A stretch of 64,000 nt of DNA from Streptomyces sp. NBC_00704 (GTDB taxonomy: Bacteria; Actinomycetota; Actinomycetes; Streptomycetales; Streptomycetaceae): the NCBI RefSeq assembly GCF_036226605.1, contig NZ_CP109000.1, forward strand, positions 1,550,001 to 1,614,000, given 5' to 3'. Within the stretch, counting starts at the first letter, position 1. Each line of letters opens with the position of its first letter. Below, piece after piece: positions 56,561-63,888 of this stretch. The position numbers and the translations under genes were made by a program. The notes beneath the pieces are model-generated. The model saw only the letters and a program-made list of their open reading frames with translations, ran no database searches and was not told the DNA's origin.

Positions 56561-56705
56561 GAGCACGGCGCGATCCGAGGGCACGGCGGGGGCGGGGAGC
56601 ACGGCGGGGCGGTGCGCCGGGGATGCCGCACCTCCCCCTTCCGTCGGCGGGGGGAGCCGAGGCCCGCCTCGGCCCGTTGTCGGTGGCGGGTGTCACCATC
56701 GGGGC

Positions 56706-57437
56706 ATGGTGCAGGTCTGTCTGAACGGAACCCGGGGCGCGGCGGACGGCGCGGTCGTGCCGCTGACGCCCGAAACGCTGGCCGAGTCCGCGGCGGAGGC
56801 CGTCGCCGCGGGGGCCACCGACATCCATGTCCACCCCAGAACGCCGTGCGGCCGGGACTCGCTGTCTCCCCGCGTGGTGGCGGCGGTCCTCGACGCGATA
56901 CGGGCGCGGGTGGCGGTGCCGGTCGGCGTCACCACCGGCGCGTGGGCCGAGCCGGACCCCGCGCGGCGGCTCGCCCTGATACGCGGCTGGACGGCGCTGC
57001 CCGACCACGCCTCGGTGAACTGGCACGAGCCGGGCGCGGAGGAGCTGGCCGCGGCCCTGGTCGAGCGGGGCGTCGGCGTGGAGGCGGGAATCTGGTCGGG
57101 GACGGACGGGGCGGCACGCTTCGCGGCCTCGCCGCTCGGCCCGCGCGTGCTGCGGGTGCTCGCGGAGGTGACGGACACCGCCGAGGACACGGCCGTGCCG
57201 GCCGCACGGGCTCTCCTGGCCGAGCTGGGGCCCGCGTTCGGCCGCCCCGTCCTGCTGCACGGCGAGGACGGCGGTGCCTGGCCGGTGCTGCGACTGGCGC
57301 AACGGCTGGGACTGTCCACCCGCATCGGCCTGGAGGACACGCTGCACCTGCCGGACGGACAACGGGCCTCGTCCAACGCCGAGTTGGTCGCACGGGCGAC
57401 GACCCGGCACGACCTGAGGCGGCCGGGCGTCGGGTGA
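56706..57437 (+). CDS. 3-keto-5-aminohexanoate cleavage enzyme family (BKACE)
   Basis: 243 aa, somewhat shorter than the 270-310 usual for this family (DUF849). TIM barrel with the N-terminal MVQVCLNGTRG, zinc-binding His pair in ATDIHVHPRTPCGRDSLSP, PVGVTTGAWAEPDPARR and the C-terminal TRIGLEDTLHLPDGQRASSNAELVARA (with a metal-ligand Glu). These enzymes condense a beta-keto acid with acetyl-CoA, giving acetoacetate and a new acyl-CoA. The exact substrate is unknown. It sits between two unrelated single genes. Confidence 0.9.
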   Translation: MVQVCLNGTRGAADGAVVPLTPETLAESAAEAVAAGATDIHVHPRTPCGRDSLSPRVVAAVLDAIRARVAVPVGVTTGAWAEPDPARRLALIRGWTALPDHASVNWHEPGAEELAAALVERGVGVEAGIWSGTDGAARFAASPLGPRVLRVLAEVTDTAEDTAVPAARALLAELGPAFGRPVLLHGEDGGAWPVLRLAQRLGLSTRIGLEDTLHLPDGQRASSNAELVARATTRHDLRRPGVG

Positions 57438-57581
57438 AGTGGACCTGGGAGTAACGCACTTGAACGCCGAAGTCCCCGTGGACGGTAGCAGTCGTCAATC
57501 CGGTCGCTCCACCCGTTTCTCGTGGGGACAGTAGGGCCGATGACACACGACCGAAGCCCGTCGAGTCCCTGAGGAGCCCTG

Positions 57582-58649
57582 ATGTCGACGCTGCGCGTCA
57601 CCGCCGAGGTGCTGACCGTCCACGAACACCCCAACGCCGACGCCCTCGAACTGGCCCAGGTCGGGCTGTACCGCGCCGTGGTCGCCAAGGGCGCCTACCG
57701 GACCGGCGAGGCGGCCCTGTACATCCCCGAGCAGTCGGTGCTGCCCGCCGCGCTGATCGAGGAACTGGGGCTGACCGGGCGGCTGGCGGGCAGCGGGTCG
57801 GACCGGGTCAAGGCGGTGCGGCTGCGGGGCGAGCTGTCGCAGGGGATCGTGTGCCGGCCCGATGCGCTCGCCGGCGTCGACCTCGCGCGCGCGGCGGCCG
57901 AGGGGACCGACTTCGCGGAGCGGCTCGGCATCGTCAAGTGGGTGCCGCCGATCCCGCCGACCATGGACGGCGAGGTCGAGGCCGCGCCCGACCTGCTGCC
58001 CTGGGTCGACATCGAGAACATCCAGCGCTACCCCGGCGTCTTCGCGGCCGGCGAGCCCGTCGTCGTGACCGAGAAGCTGCACGGCTCCGCCTGCCTGCTG
58101 ACGTATGCGGCGGACCCGGAGCGCGTGCACGTCTCGTCGAAGGGCTTCGGCGCGAAGTCCCTCGCACTGAGAGAGGATCCGCGCAACCTGTACTGGCGGG
58201 CCGTGCGCGGCCACGGCGTCCCCGAGGCGGCGGCCCGCCTCGCCGCCCGGCTCGGCGCCCGCCGGGTGGGCGTCTTCGGGGAGGTCTACGGAGCGGGCGT
58301 GCAGGACCTGACGTACGGCGCGGACGGCCGGCGCGACACCCTCGGGTACGCCGTGTTCGACGTCTGCGCGGACATCGACGGCACGGTCCGCTGGCTGGAC
58401 GCGGCGCGGCTGCTGGAAGGCGAACTGCCGCTGGTTCCCCGCCTGTTCGAGGGGCCCTACGACAGCGCGCGGATCCTGGAGATCGCGACCGGCCGCGAGA
58501 CGGTGTCGGGGCGCGGGCTGCATCTGCGCGAGGGCGTGGTGATCCGGCCGGCCGTCGAGCGGTACAGCCCCGTCACCGGGGGCAGGGCGATCGCCAAGGC
58601 GGTCAGCGGGGCGTATCTGACCCGCAAGGGCGGCACCGAGTACGAGTGA
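57582..58649 (+). CDS. Rnl5-type RNA ligase (DraRnl-like)
   Basis: 355 aa. An N-terminal OB-fold-like domain (residues 1-120, LRVTAEVLTVHEHPNADALELAQVGLYRAVV) precedes a covalent nucleotidyltransferase core. The adenylated Lys is K165 in VVTEKLHGSA. Other motifs: VFGEVYGAGVQDLTYG (III), REGVVIRPAVER (IV) and GRAIAKAVSGAYLTRKGG (V). The OB domain at the N terminus, rather than the C terminus, marks the Deinococcus Rnl5 clade, which seals nicks with an RNA 3'-OH end. No RNA-repair partner (Pnkp, RtcA, RtcB) adjoins it, so its biological substrate is unclear. Confidence 0.9.
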   Translation: MSTLRVTAEVLTVHEHPNADALELAQVGLYRAVVAKGAYRTGEAALYIPEQSVLPAALIEELGLTGRLAGSGSDRVKAVRLRGELSQGIVCRPDALAGVDLARAAAEGTDFAERLGIVKWVPPIPPTMDGEVEAAPDLLPWVDIENIQRYPGVFAAGEPVVVTEKLHGSACLLTYAADPERVHVSSKGFGAKSLALREDPRNLYWRAVRGHGVPEAAARLAARLGARRVGVFGEVYGAGVQDLTYGADGRRDTLGYAVFDVCADIDGTVRWLDAARLLEGELPLVPRLFEGPYDSARILEIATGRETVSGRGLHLREGVVIRPAVERYSPVTGGRAIAKAVSGAYLTRKGGTEYE

Positions 58650-58908
58650 GGCCCGGTCGGGACACGACGCGGGACACGACGTGCGTGCGGGAGGCCGCGG
58701 CGGAGGCAGTCGCACGACGCGACCGTCACTGGAGGTCGCCACAGCGAGGAGCCGACGGTCGCATGGGCGGAGGGCCGCGCCCACGGGGGCCCTTGCGGGA
58801 CCCAGCGGGGGGACGCCCGGGGGCTTCAGGGCTTCTCATGGGCCCGGGCTGACGCCCTCCGTGCGTCGCTGGCGGGCCTCCGACGGGCCTACGGGCGGGC
58901 GGGATCGC

Positions 58909-59397
58909 TCAGCGGTCCTCGCACGCACGGTCGTCCGGTTGTCTCCGTTCCACCATCAGCCGTGAGCCGGAGGCCCGGCGGCCGAAGGCGTCGTCGGGGT
59001 TGGACAGGACGCAGGTCGCCAGGGACAGGCAGCCGCAGCCGATGCAGTCGGTGAGGTGGTCCCTCAGCCGGTTGAGCTGCCGGATCCGCTCGTCCAGCTC
59101 GGCGCGCCACGCACGGGAGAGGCGGGCCCAGTCCTCCCGGGTCGGGGTCCGTTCCTCGGGAAGCTCGGCCAGCGCCTCGCGGATCGTGGCCAGCGGGATG
59201 CCGACCCGCTGCGCCGCGCGCACGAAGGCCACCCGGCGCAGCGCGTCACGGTGGTACCGGCGCTGGTTGCCCGCCGTGCGGCGACTACTGATGAGGCCCT
59301 TGGACTCGTAGAAGTGCAGGGCGGAGACGGCGGCGCCGCTGCGCGCGGCGAGCTGACCGACCGTGAGCTCGTGGATCTTCTCGGGAATCTGCGGCAC
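58909..59397 (-). CDS. soxR: SoxR, Fe-S MerR-family redox regulator
   Basis: 162 aa from GTG 59397 (VPQIPEKIHELTVGQLAARSG); the frame is open to 59484 and GTG 59415 is an alternative. MerR winged helix at about 10-80 (SALHFYESKGLISSRRTAGNQRRYHRDALRRVAFVRAAQRVGIPL), a long dimerisation helix, then the [2Fe-2S] pattern C118-X2-C121-X-C123-X5-C129. Streptomyces SoxR is activated by redox-active secondary metabolites such as actinorhodin rather than serving a superoxide regulon. Its known targets are elsewhere in the genome. Confidence 0.94.
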   Translation of the reverse strand: MPQIPEKIHELTVGQLAARSGAAVSALHFYESKGLISSRRTAGNQRRYHRDALRRVAFVRAAQRVGIPLATIREALAELPEERTPTREDWARLSRAWRAELDERIRQLNRLRDHLTDCIGCGCLSLATCVLSNPDDAFGRRASGSRLMVERRQPDDRACEDR

Positions 59398-59462
59398 CCC
59401 TCGAACCCTACCCACCCCGCCCGCCGCCGGGTCCGTTGACATCGACCCGGCGACGGACCATG

Positions 59463-59478
59463 CTAAGCAGTCGCTTAG
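59463..59478. promoter_or_regulatory. TetR-type operator upstream of maoC-like gene
   Basis: CTAAGCAGTCGCTTAG, a dyad with 6-bp perfect arms, 51 bp ahead of the MaoC-like ATG. It matches the site at 60686-60701 at 14 of 16 positions in the same orientation. That site precedes the neighbouring TetR gene. Confidence 0.7.
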
Positions 59479-59528
59479 GCCCATGGCACGGTGACATGGG
59501 CGACGGGTGACGCGAGAGGGCCGCAGAC

Positions 59529-59990
59529 ATGGCAGAGCCGAGGATCTTCACGTCCGCCGACGACCTGAAGGCGGCGGTGGGCGAGCAGCTGGGGTACACC
59601 GACTGGGTCGAGGTCGACCAGAAGCGGATCGACCTGTTCGCGGAGGCCACCGGCGATCACCAGTGGATCCACGTCGACCCGGAGAAGGCCGCCGCCGGCC
59701 CCTTCGGCACGACCATCGCGCACGGCTATCTGACCCTGTCCCTGCTGCCGCTCTTCGGACCGCAGCTGATCACGGTCGAGAACGTGAAGATGGGCGTCAA
59801 CTACGGGACGAACAAGGTCCGTTTCCCGGCGCCCGTCCCGGTCGGCTCGCGCCTGCGCGCGACGGCGAGGATCACCGGCGTCGAGGACGTCGCGGGCGGC
59901 GTGCAGGTCGCCGTCGCCTTCACGGTGGAGCGCGAGGGCGGGGACAAGCCGGTGTGCGTGGCCGAGTCGGTGTCGCGGTACTACCTCTGA
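59529..59990 (+). CDS. MaoC-like (R)-specific enoyl-CoA hydratase
   Basis: 153 aa single hot-dog domain. The hydratase-2 motif with D43 and H48 is in AEATGDHQWIHVDPEKAAAGPFGTTIAHGYLTLSLLP. It hydrates trans-2-enoyl-CoA to (R)-3-hydroxyacyl-CoA. A TetR-type operator lies ahead of it and the cognate-looking TetR gene is convergent, 21 bp away. Confidence 0.92.
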   Translation: MAEPRIFTSADDLKAAVGEQLGYTDWVEVDQKRIDLFAEATGDHQWIHVDPEKAAAGPFGTTIAHGYLTLSLLPLFGPQLITVENVKMGVNYGTNKVRFPAPVPVGSRLRATARITGVEDVAGGVQVAVAFTVEREGGDKPVCVAESVSRYYL

Positions 59991-60011
59991 CCGGGGCGGC
60001 GGCCGGCGCGG

Positions 60012-60638
60012 CTACCTAGCCGCGCCCACCATCCGCAGCACGAGGTCGGCGTACAGCGCGCCGACCTCGTCGGGGGTACGGGGGCCGTCCACGTTGAACC
60101 AGCGGGCCACATCGATGCACAGGGACAGCACGGCGAGGGTCGTGCCGTGCACGTCCGGCACGTCGAACTCGCCCGCGGCGACGCCGTCCTCGATGATGCC
60201 GCGCACCTCGGCGTCGACCTGGCGGCGCAGGCCGAGGATCTCGGCGCGGGCCTCGGGGCCGAGCGCGTCCAGTTCGTACTGGACGACCCGTGCCGTGGTG
60301 CGCCGCCCGGCGTGCCAGCGGACGAAGGAGCCGACCGCGTCGGCGAGGCGCCGGGTGGCGTCCCCCTCGCCGGCGGCCGCGGTGCGCAGGATGTCCAGGG
60401 CGCGGTCGTGGCCGATCCGGCTGATGCGGTGGAGCAGCTCTTCCTTGGTCTTGTAGTGGATGTAGAGGGCCGCCGGGCTCATGCCGGCACGGCCCGCGAT
60501 GTCCCGGGTCGTCGTGGCGTGGTAGCCGCGCTCGGCGAAGGCCTCCACGGCGGCGACCAGCAGCCGCCGGGCCGCGTCAGGGGTGACCTCGTCCCACGGC
60601 TCGATCTCGCCGCCGGCCGTCTCCTCCGCGGTACTCAT
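60012..60638 (-). CDS. TetR-family regulator of MaoC-like gene
   Basis: 208 aa. DNA-binding helices at about 20-70: AARRLLVAAVEAFAERGYHATTTRDIAGRAGMSPAALYIHYKTKEELLHRI. The ligand domain contains GDATRRLADAVGSFVRWHAGRRTTARVVQYELDALGPEARAEI. The site CTGAGCGGTCGCTTAG lies 48 bp upstream with a TATGGT -10-like hexamer between (60674-60679, minus strand). A near copy precedes the MaoC-like gene, so I infer control of both. Confidence 0.92.
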   Translation of the reverse strand: MSTAEETAGGEIEPWDEVTPDAARRLLVAAVEAFAERGYHATTTRDIAGRAGMSPAALYIHYKTKEELLHRISRIGHDRALDILRTAAAGEGDATRRLADAVGSFVRWHAGRRTTARVVQYELDALGPEARAEILGLRRQVDAEVRGIIEDGVAAGEFDVPDVHGTTLAVLSLCIDVARWFNVDGPRTPDEVGALYADLVLRMVGAAR

Positions 60639-60685
60639 CGCTCGTTCGCCCCTCTCGGTACAGGAGCTACACCATACCGCCGAAG

Positions 60686-60701
60686 CTGAGCGGTCGCTTA
60701 G
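60686..60701. promoter_or_regulatory. TetR-type operator upstream of TetR gene
   Basis: CTGAGCGGTCGCTTAG, close copy of the site at 59463, located between the YiaA/B gene end and the TetR start. Confidence 0.7.
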
Positions 60702-60710
60702 CGTGCCTGC

Positions 60711-60998
60711 TCAGATCTTCTCGAAGGGGTCGTGGTCGGCCAGGAGCTTCTCCAGGCGGGCCTGGTCCACCCGGCTGACGATCTGCCCGGCCTCCTGGCG
60801 GTCGCGGATCACCTTCGCCAGCGTGAAGGCGGAGGTGACGAGATAGAGGACGGCGATCGCCAGGAAGCCGCGCACCCAGGCGTCGGTGTGGAGGTTGTAG
60901 ATGCCGATCGCGGTGGCCGCGATGGCGATGCCGAAGGAGGCGACGGCCTGTCCGTAGAACGCCGCCGTGCTCTGGTGCTTGACCGGTGTGTCGCTCAT
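60711..60998 (-). CDS. YiaA/YiaB-family inner membrane protein
   Basis: 95 aa from ATG 60998; no obvious ribosome site, and an in-frame GTG at 61031 remains possible. Two membrane helices (FYGQAVASFGIAIAATAIGIYNL and AWVRGFLAIAVLYLVTSAFTLAKVI) joined by a short loop, as in YiaA/B domain proteins. A cytosolic C-terminal tail ends in ARLEKLLADHDPFEKI. Function unknown. It lies between the TetR gene and the acyl-CoA dehydrogenase gene on the same strand. Confidence 0.85.
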   Translation of the reverse strand: MSDTPVKHQSTAAFYGQAVASFGIAIAATAIGIYNLHTDAWVRGFLAIAVLYLVTSAFTLAKVIRDRQEAGQIVSRVDQARLEKLLADHDPFEKI

Positions 60999-61056
60999 GG
61001 GAGAAGACTCGCCGGAGACGGCCGCCGCCACATCCGTGCGGATACTCAGGGGGTAC

Positions 61057-62211
61057 TCAGAACGCGGAGACCCCCGTCAGCGCCCGCCCGATGAGCAGCT
61101 TCTGGATCTGGCTCGTGCCCTCGTAGAGGGTCATCACGCGGGCGTCGCGCAGGAGTTTGCCCGCCGGGTACTCGTCGATGTAGCCGTAGCCGCCGAAGAC
61201 CTGGAGGGCGTTGTTGGCGGCGCGCACGGCGGCCTCCGAGGCGAACAGCTTGGCCTTGGAGGACTCGGTGGCGAAGGGCAGGCCGCGGTCGATCAGGTCG
61301 GCGACGCGCCAGGTCAGCAGCCGGGCCGCGTCCACGTCGACCGCGATGTCGCTGATCAGCTCCTGGACCAGCTGGTGGTGGGCGATGGTCCTGCCGAACT
61401 GCTCGCGCTCGCCCGCGTACCGCACCGCCGCGTCCAGGGCGGCCTGCGCGATGCCGACGCAGCCCGCCGCGACCGACATCCGCCCCTTGGCCAGCGCGGA
61501 CATCGCGACCGAGAACCCCTTGCCCTCGGGCGCCAGCATCGCGGAGGCGGGGACCCGGACGTCCTCCAGGACCAGTTCGGCGGTCGCCTGGCCGCGCAGT
61601 CCGAGCTTGCCGTGGATGGCGCGGCGGGTCAGGCCGGGGGTGTCGGTGGGCACCAGGAACGCGGAGACGCCCTTGTGGCCCGGCGCGTCCGTGGAGCGGG
61701 CGAAGAGCAGGACGACGTCGGCCCAGGTGCCGTTCGTGATGAACGTCTTGGCGCCGCTGATGACGAAGTCGTCGCCGTCGCGGACCGCGCGGGTGACGAG
61801 GTTGCCGGCGTCGGAGCCGGTGCCGGGTTCGGTCAGGCCGAAGCAGCCGACGTACTCGCCGGAGGTCAGCCCCGGCAGCCAGCGGCGCTTCTGCTCCTCG
61901 CTCCCCCAGGCCGCGACGGACTTGGCGACCAGGCCCAGGGAGACGGAGACGATGCCGCGCACGGAGGAGTCACCGCGGCCCAGCTCCTCCGTGACCAGGC
62001 AGTAGGCGAGATGGTCGCCGCCCGAGCCGCCGTACTCCTCGTCGACGGTCAGACCGAGGAAGCCGACCTCGCCGAGTTTCGCCACGATCGACCGGTCGAC
62101 CTCCTCGGCCCGGTCCCAGGCCACGACATGGGGGGCGATCTCTCGGTCCACGAAGTCCCTGGCGAGCCGCTGGACGGCCACCTGCTCCTCGCTGAGCCCC
62201 AGATTCACCAC
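61057..62211 (-). CDS. acyl-CoA dehydrogenase
   Basis: 384 aa, standard length. FAD-dependent desaturation of an acyl-CoA ester at C2-C3. VGCFGLTEPGTGSDAGNLVTRAVRDGDDFVISGAKTFITNGTWADV is the flavin site near 130-175. The base Glu is in VMTLYEGTSQIQKLLIGRAL near the C terminus (LYEGTSQI), and QVFGGYGYIDEYPAGKLLRDAR precedes it. It is divergent from a TetR gene across a 76-bp spacer with a TetR-type dyad, and is probably controlled by that protein. Confidence 0.95.
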   Translation of the reverse strand: MVNLGLSEEQVAVQRLARDFVDREIAPHVVAWDRAEEVDRSIVAKLGEVGFLGLTVDEEYGGSGGDHLAYCLVTEELGRGDSSVRGIVSVSLGLVAKSVAAWGSEEQKRRWLPGLTSGEYVGCFGLTEPGTGSDAGNLVTRAVRDGDDFVISGAKTFITNGTWADVVLLFARSTDAPGHKGVSAFLVPTDTPGLTRRAIHGKLGLRGQATAELVLEDVRVPASAMLAPEGKGFSVAMSALAKGRMSVAAGCVGIAQAALDAAVRYAGEREQFGRTIAHHQLVQELISDIAVDVDAARLLTWRVADLIDRGLPFATESSKAKLFASEAAVRAANNALQVFGGYGYIDEYPAGKLLRDARVMTLYEGTSQIQKLLIGRALTGVSAF

Positions 62212-62241
62212 GAGATCACCCCACCGCCGACGTCCGACTTT

Positions 62242-62260
62242 AAATTAGCACTGCTAGTTT
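62242..62260. promoter_or_regulatory. TetR-type operator between ACAD and TetR genes
   Basis: AAATTAGCA-C-TGCTAGTTT, a 19-bp dyad with 8 of 9 symmetric pairs in an unusually AT-rich patch midway between the divergent starts (62211 and 62288). Confidence 0.75.
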
Positions 62261-62274
62261 CCATGATGCAGCCC

Positions 62275-62280
62275 TACTAT
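62275..62280 (+). promoter_or_regulatory. -10-like TACTAT, possible leaderless promoter
   Basis: TACTAT ends 7 nt before ATG 62288. Initiation at the usual distance would start the mRNA at or next to the ATG, giving a leaderless transcript. No ribosome site is visible before either ATG (62279 or 62288). Confidence 0.45.
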
Positions 62281-62287
62281 GTGCGCC

Positions 62288-62920
62288 ATGGCCCGACCGC
62301 GCAAGCCCCTTCTCAGCACCGACCGGATCGTCCAGGCCGCACGGGCGCTCGTGGACGCCGAGGGGCTCGCGGCCGTCTCCACGCGCCGGCTCGCCGCCGA
62401 ACTGGGCGTGAGCGGGCCCTCGCTCTACAACCACTTCCGCACGAAGGACGAGATCCTGGAGGCCGTCGCCGACTCGGTGAGCGCCCAGGTCGACCTGTCG
62501 ATGTTCGAGGACGACCGCGACTGGCGCACCGCGCTGCACGACTGGGCCGCCTCCTACCGCGCCGCCCTGCGCGACCATCCGAACATCGTCCCCGTCCTCG
62601 CCCGGGGCCCCGGCCGGCGCCCCGCCGGCCTGCGGCTGGCCGACGCGGTCTACGGCGCGATGGTCCGCGCCGGCTGGCCCCCCGCGCAGGCCACCTCCAT
62701 CGGCGCGCTGATGCGGTACTTCGTCATGGGCTCCGCGCTCGGCTCGTTCGCGGGCGGCTTCGTCGACGACGTGAGCGCCTACGACCCCGCCGACTATCCC
62801 CACCTCGGTCAGGCCCACCTGCTCGCCGACCGGCAGGAGAAGATCGACGAGCGCGCCTTCGAGACCGGCCTGACCGCCCTGCTGGACGGACTCGCCGGGC
62901 AGTTCGAGCAGCTGCCCTAG
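62288..62920 (+). CDS. TetR-family regulator of acyl-CoA dehydrogenase
   Basis: 210 aa from ATG 62288 (an in-frame ATG three codons earlier falls on the -10-like hexamer). DNA-binding domain at about 10-58: STDRIVQAARALVDAEGLAAVSTRRLAAELGVSGPSLYNHFRTKDEILEAVADSV. The C-terminal domain (HDWAASYRAALRDHPNIVPVLARGPGRRPAGLRLADAVYGAMVRAGWPPAQATSIGALMRYFVMG) is of the TetR_C class seen in tetracycline-type repressors. Divergent from the acyl-CoA dehydrogenase with a shared operator. Confidence 0.92.
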   Translation: MARPRKPLLSTDRIVQAARALVDAEGLAAVSTRRLAAELGVSGPSLYNHFRTKDEILEAVADSVSAQVDLSMFEDDRDWRTALHDWAASYRAALRDHPNIVPVLARGPGRRPAGLRLADAVYGAMVRAGWPPAQATSIGALMRYFVMGSALGSFAGGFVDDVSAYDPADYPHLGQAHLLADRQEKIDERAFETGLTALLDGLAGQFEQLP

Positions 62921-62936
62921 CGGGACGGGCGCACAT

Positions 62937-62956
62937 GGTTCGGTGCACGCCGAACC
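62937..62956. promoter_or_regulatory. inverted repeat before ArsR gene
   Basis: GGTTCGG-TGCACG-CCGAACC, perfect 7-bp arms with a 6-nt centre, 24 bp ahead of GTG 62980. The form and place suit an autoregulatory ArsR operator. Confidence 0.65.
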
Positions 62957-62979
62957 GTTCGTCGCGCATGCTGGATCCC

Positions 62980-63741
62980 GTGAGCGACACACACACGGGT
63001 GATCATCGGGACGTGCGGGCGCCGGGGCTGGCCTCGCTCGCCGGACTGGTCGCGGACGAGACGCGGGCCGCCTGTCTGCTGGCGCTGCTCGACGGGCGGG
63101 CCTGGACCGCCGGGGAGCTGGCCCGGCACGCGGGCGTGGCCGCGTCGACGCTGAGCGAACACCTGGGCAAGCTGGTTGCGGGCGGGCTGCTGGCCGAGGA
63201 GCGCCAGGGGCGGCACCGGTACGTCAGACTCCACGACACCCGGGTCGCCCAGCTCCTGGAGGACCTCGCCGCGCAGGTCGCCCCGGAGACCGCCCGCCGT
63301 CCGCGCGGCCTGCGGGCCTCGACGGCCGGTTCGGCGATGGCCCGGGGCCGCACCTGCTACGACCACCTCGCCGGGCGGCTCGGCATCGCCCTCGCCGACG
63401 GCCTCACCGCGCGAGGGCTGCTGACCGGGGCGGACGGCCGGGAGCGCGGCCGGGGGGACCGGGCCGCAGGCTTCGAGCTGACCGAGGCCGGAGCGCGCTG
63501 GTTCGCCGGCAACGGCATCGCGCTCGACCGGACGGCCCGGCGGCCGCTCGCCCGCGCCTGCCTCGACTGGACCGAGCGCCGCCCCCACCTCGCGGGCGCC
63601 GCGGGCGCGGCCCTGTGCCGGCACGCGCTCGACGCCGGCTGGTGCGTGCGCATCGGCTCGGAGCGGGCGGTGAAGGTGACGCCCGCCGGCGAACGGGCGC
63701 TGGCCGAACTGCTCGGCATCGAGGCGGCGGCCCTGCGCTGA
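62980..63741 (+). CDS. ArsR-family winged-helix regulator
   Basis: 253 aa from GTG 62980 (ATG 62968 in frame is an alternative). HTH at about 20-85: LASLAGLVADETRAACLLALLDGRAWTAGELARHAGVAASTLSEHLGKLVAGGLLAEERQGRHRYVRL. The C-terminal half (TCYDHLAGRLGIALADGLTARGLL, FELTEAGARWFAGNGIALDR, ACLDWTERRPHLAGAAGAALCRHALDAGWC) matches actinobacterial ArsR-like regulators of transporters that lack the metal-binding CVC site. The next gene begins an EamA transporter, the probable target. Confidence 0.9.
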   Translation: MSDTHTGDHRDVRAPGLASLAGLVADETRAACLLALLDGRAWTAGELARHAGVAASTLSEHLGKLVAGGLLAEERQGRHRYVRLHDTRVAQLLEDLAAQVAPETARRPRGLRASTAGSAMARGRTCYDHLAGRLGIALADGLTARGLLTGADGRERGRGDRAAGFELTEAGARWFAGNGIALDRTARRPLARACLDWTERRPHLAGAAGAALCRHALDAGWCVRIGSERAVKVTPAGERALAELLGIEAAALR

Positions 63742-63836
63742 CCGGCGCCCCGGCGACGCCGCGCGCCGGACCCTCGCCGGCGGCCGCCGGCTCCTCGTCC
63801 GGAAACCGCGAGACCCCGGCCCCTCTCCCGGCCGGC

Positions 63837-63878
63837 CCTTTCCTTCCCGACCTTTCCTTCCCGACCTTTCCTTCCCAG
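63837..63878. repeat. 14-bp pyrimidine tandem repeat
   Basis: Three copies of CCTTTCCTTCCCGA (the last ends CAG) directly before the TGGAG ribosome site of the transporter gene. Confidence 0.75.
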
Positions 63879-63888
63879 GCTGGAGACC

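Noticed and set aside
59463..59478. SoxR box controlling the MaoC-like gene
   Set aside because: The dyad does not fit the CCTCAAG-type SoxR consensus and has a close copy upstream of the TetR gene, which explains it better.
60967..62979. Long N-terminal extension of the ArsR protein
   Set aside because: The frame is open but overlaps the acyl-CoA dehydrogenase and TetR genes; the HTH domain and the upstream dyad place the start at 62968 or 62980.
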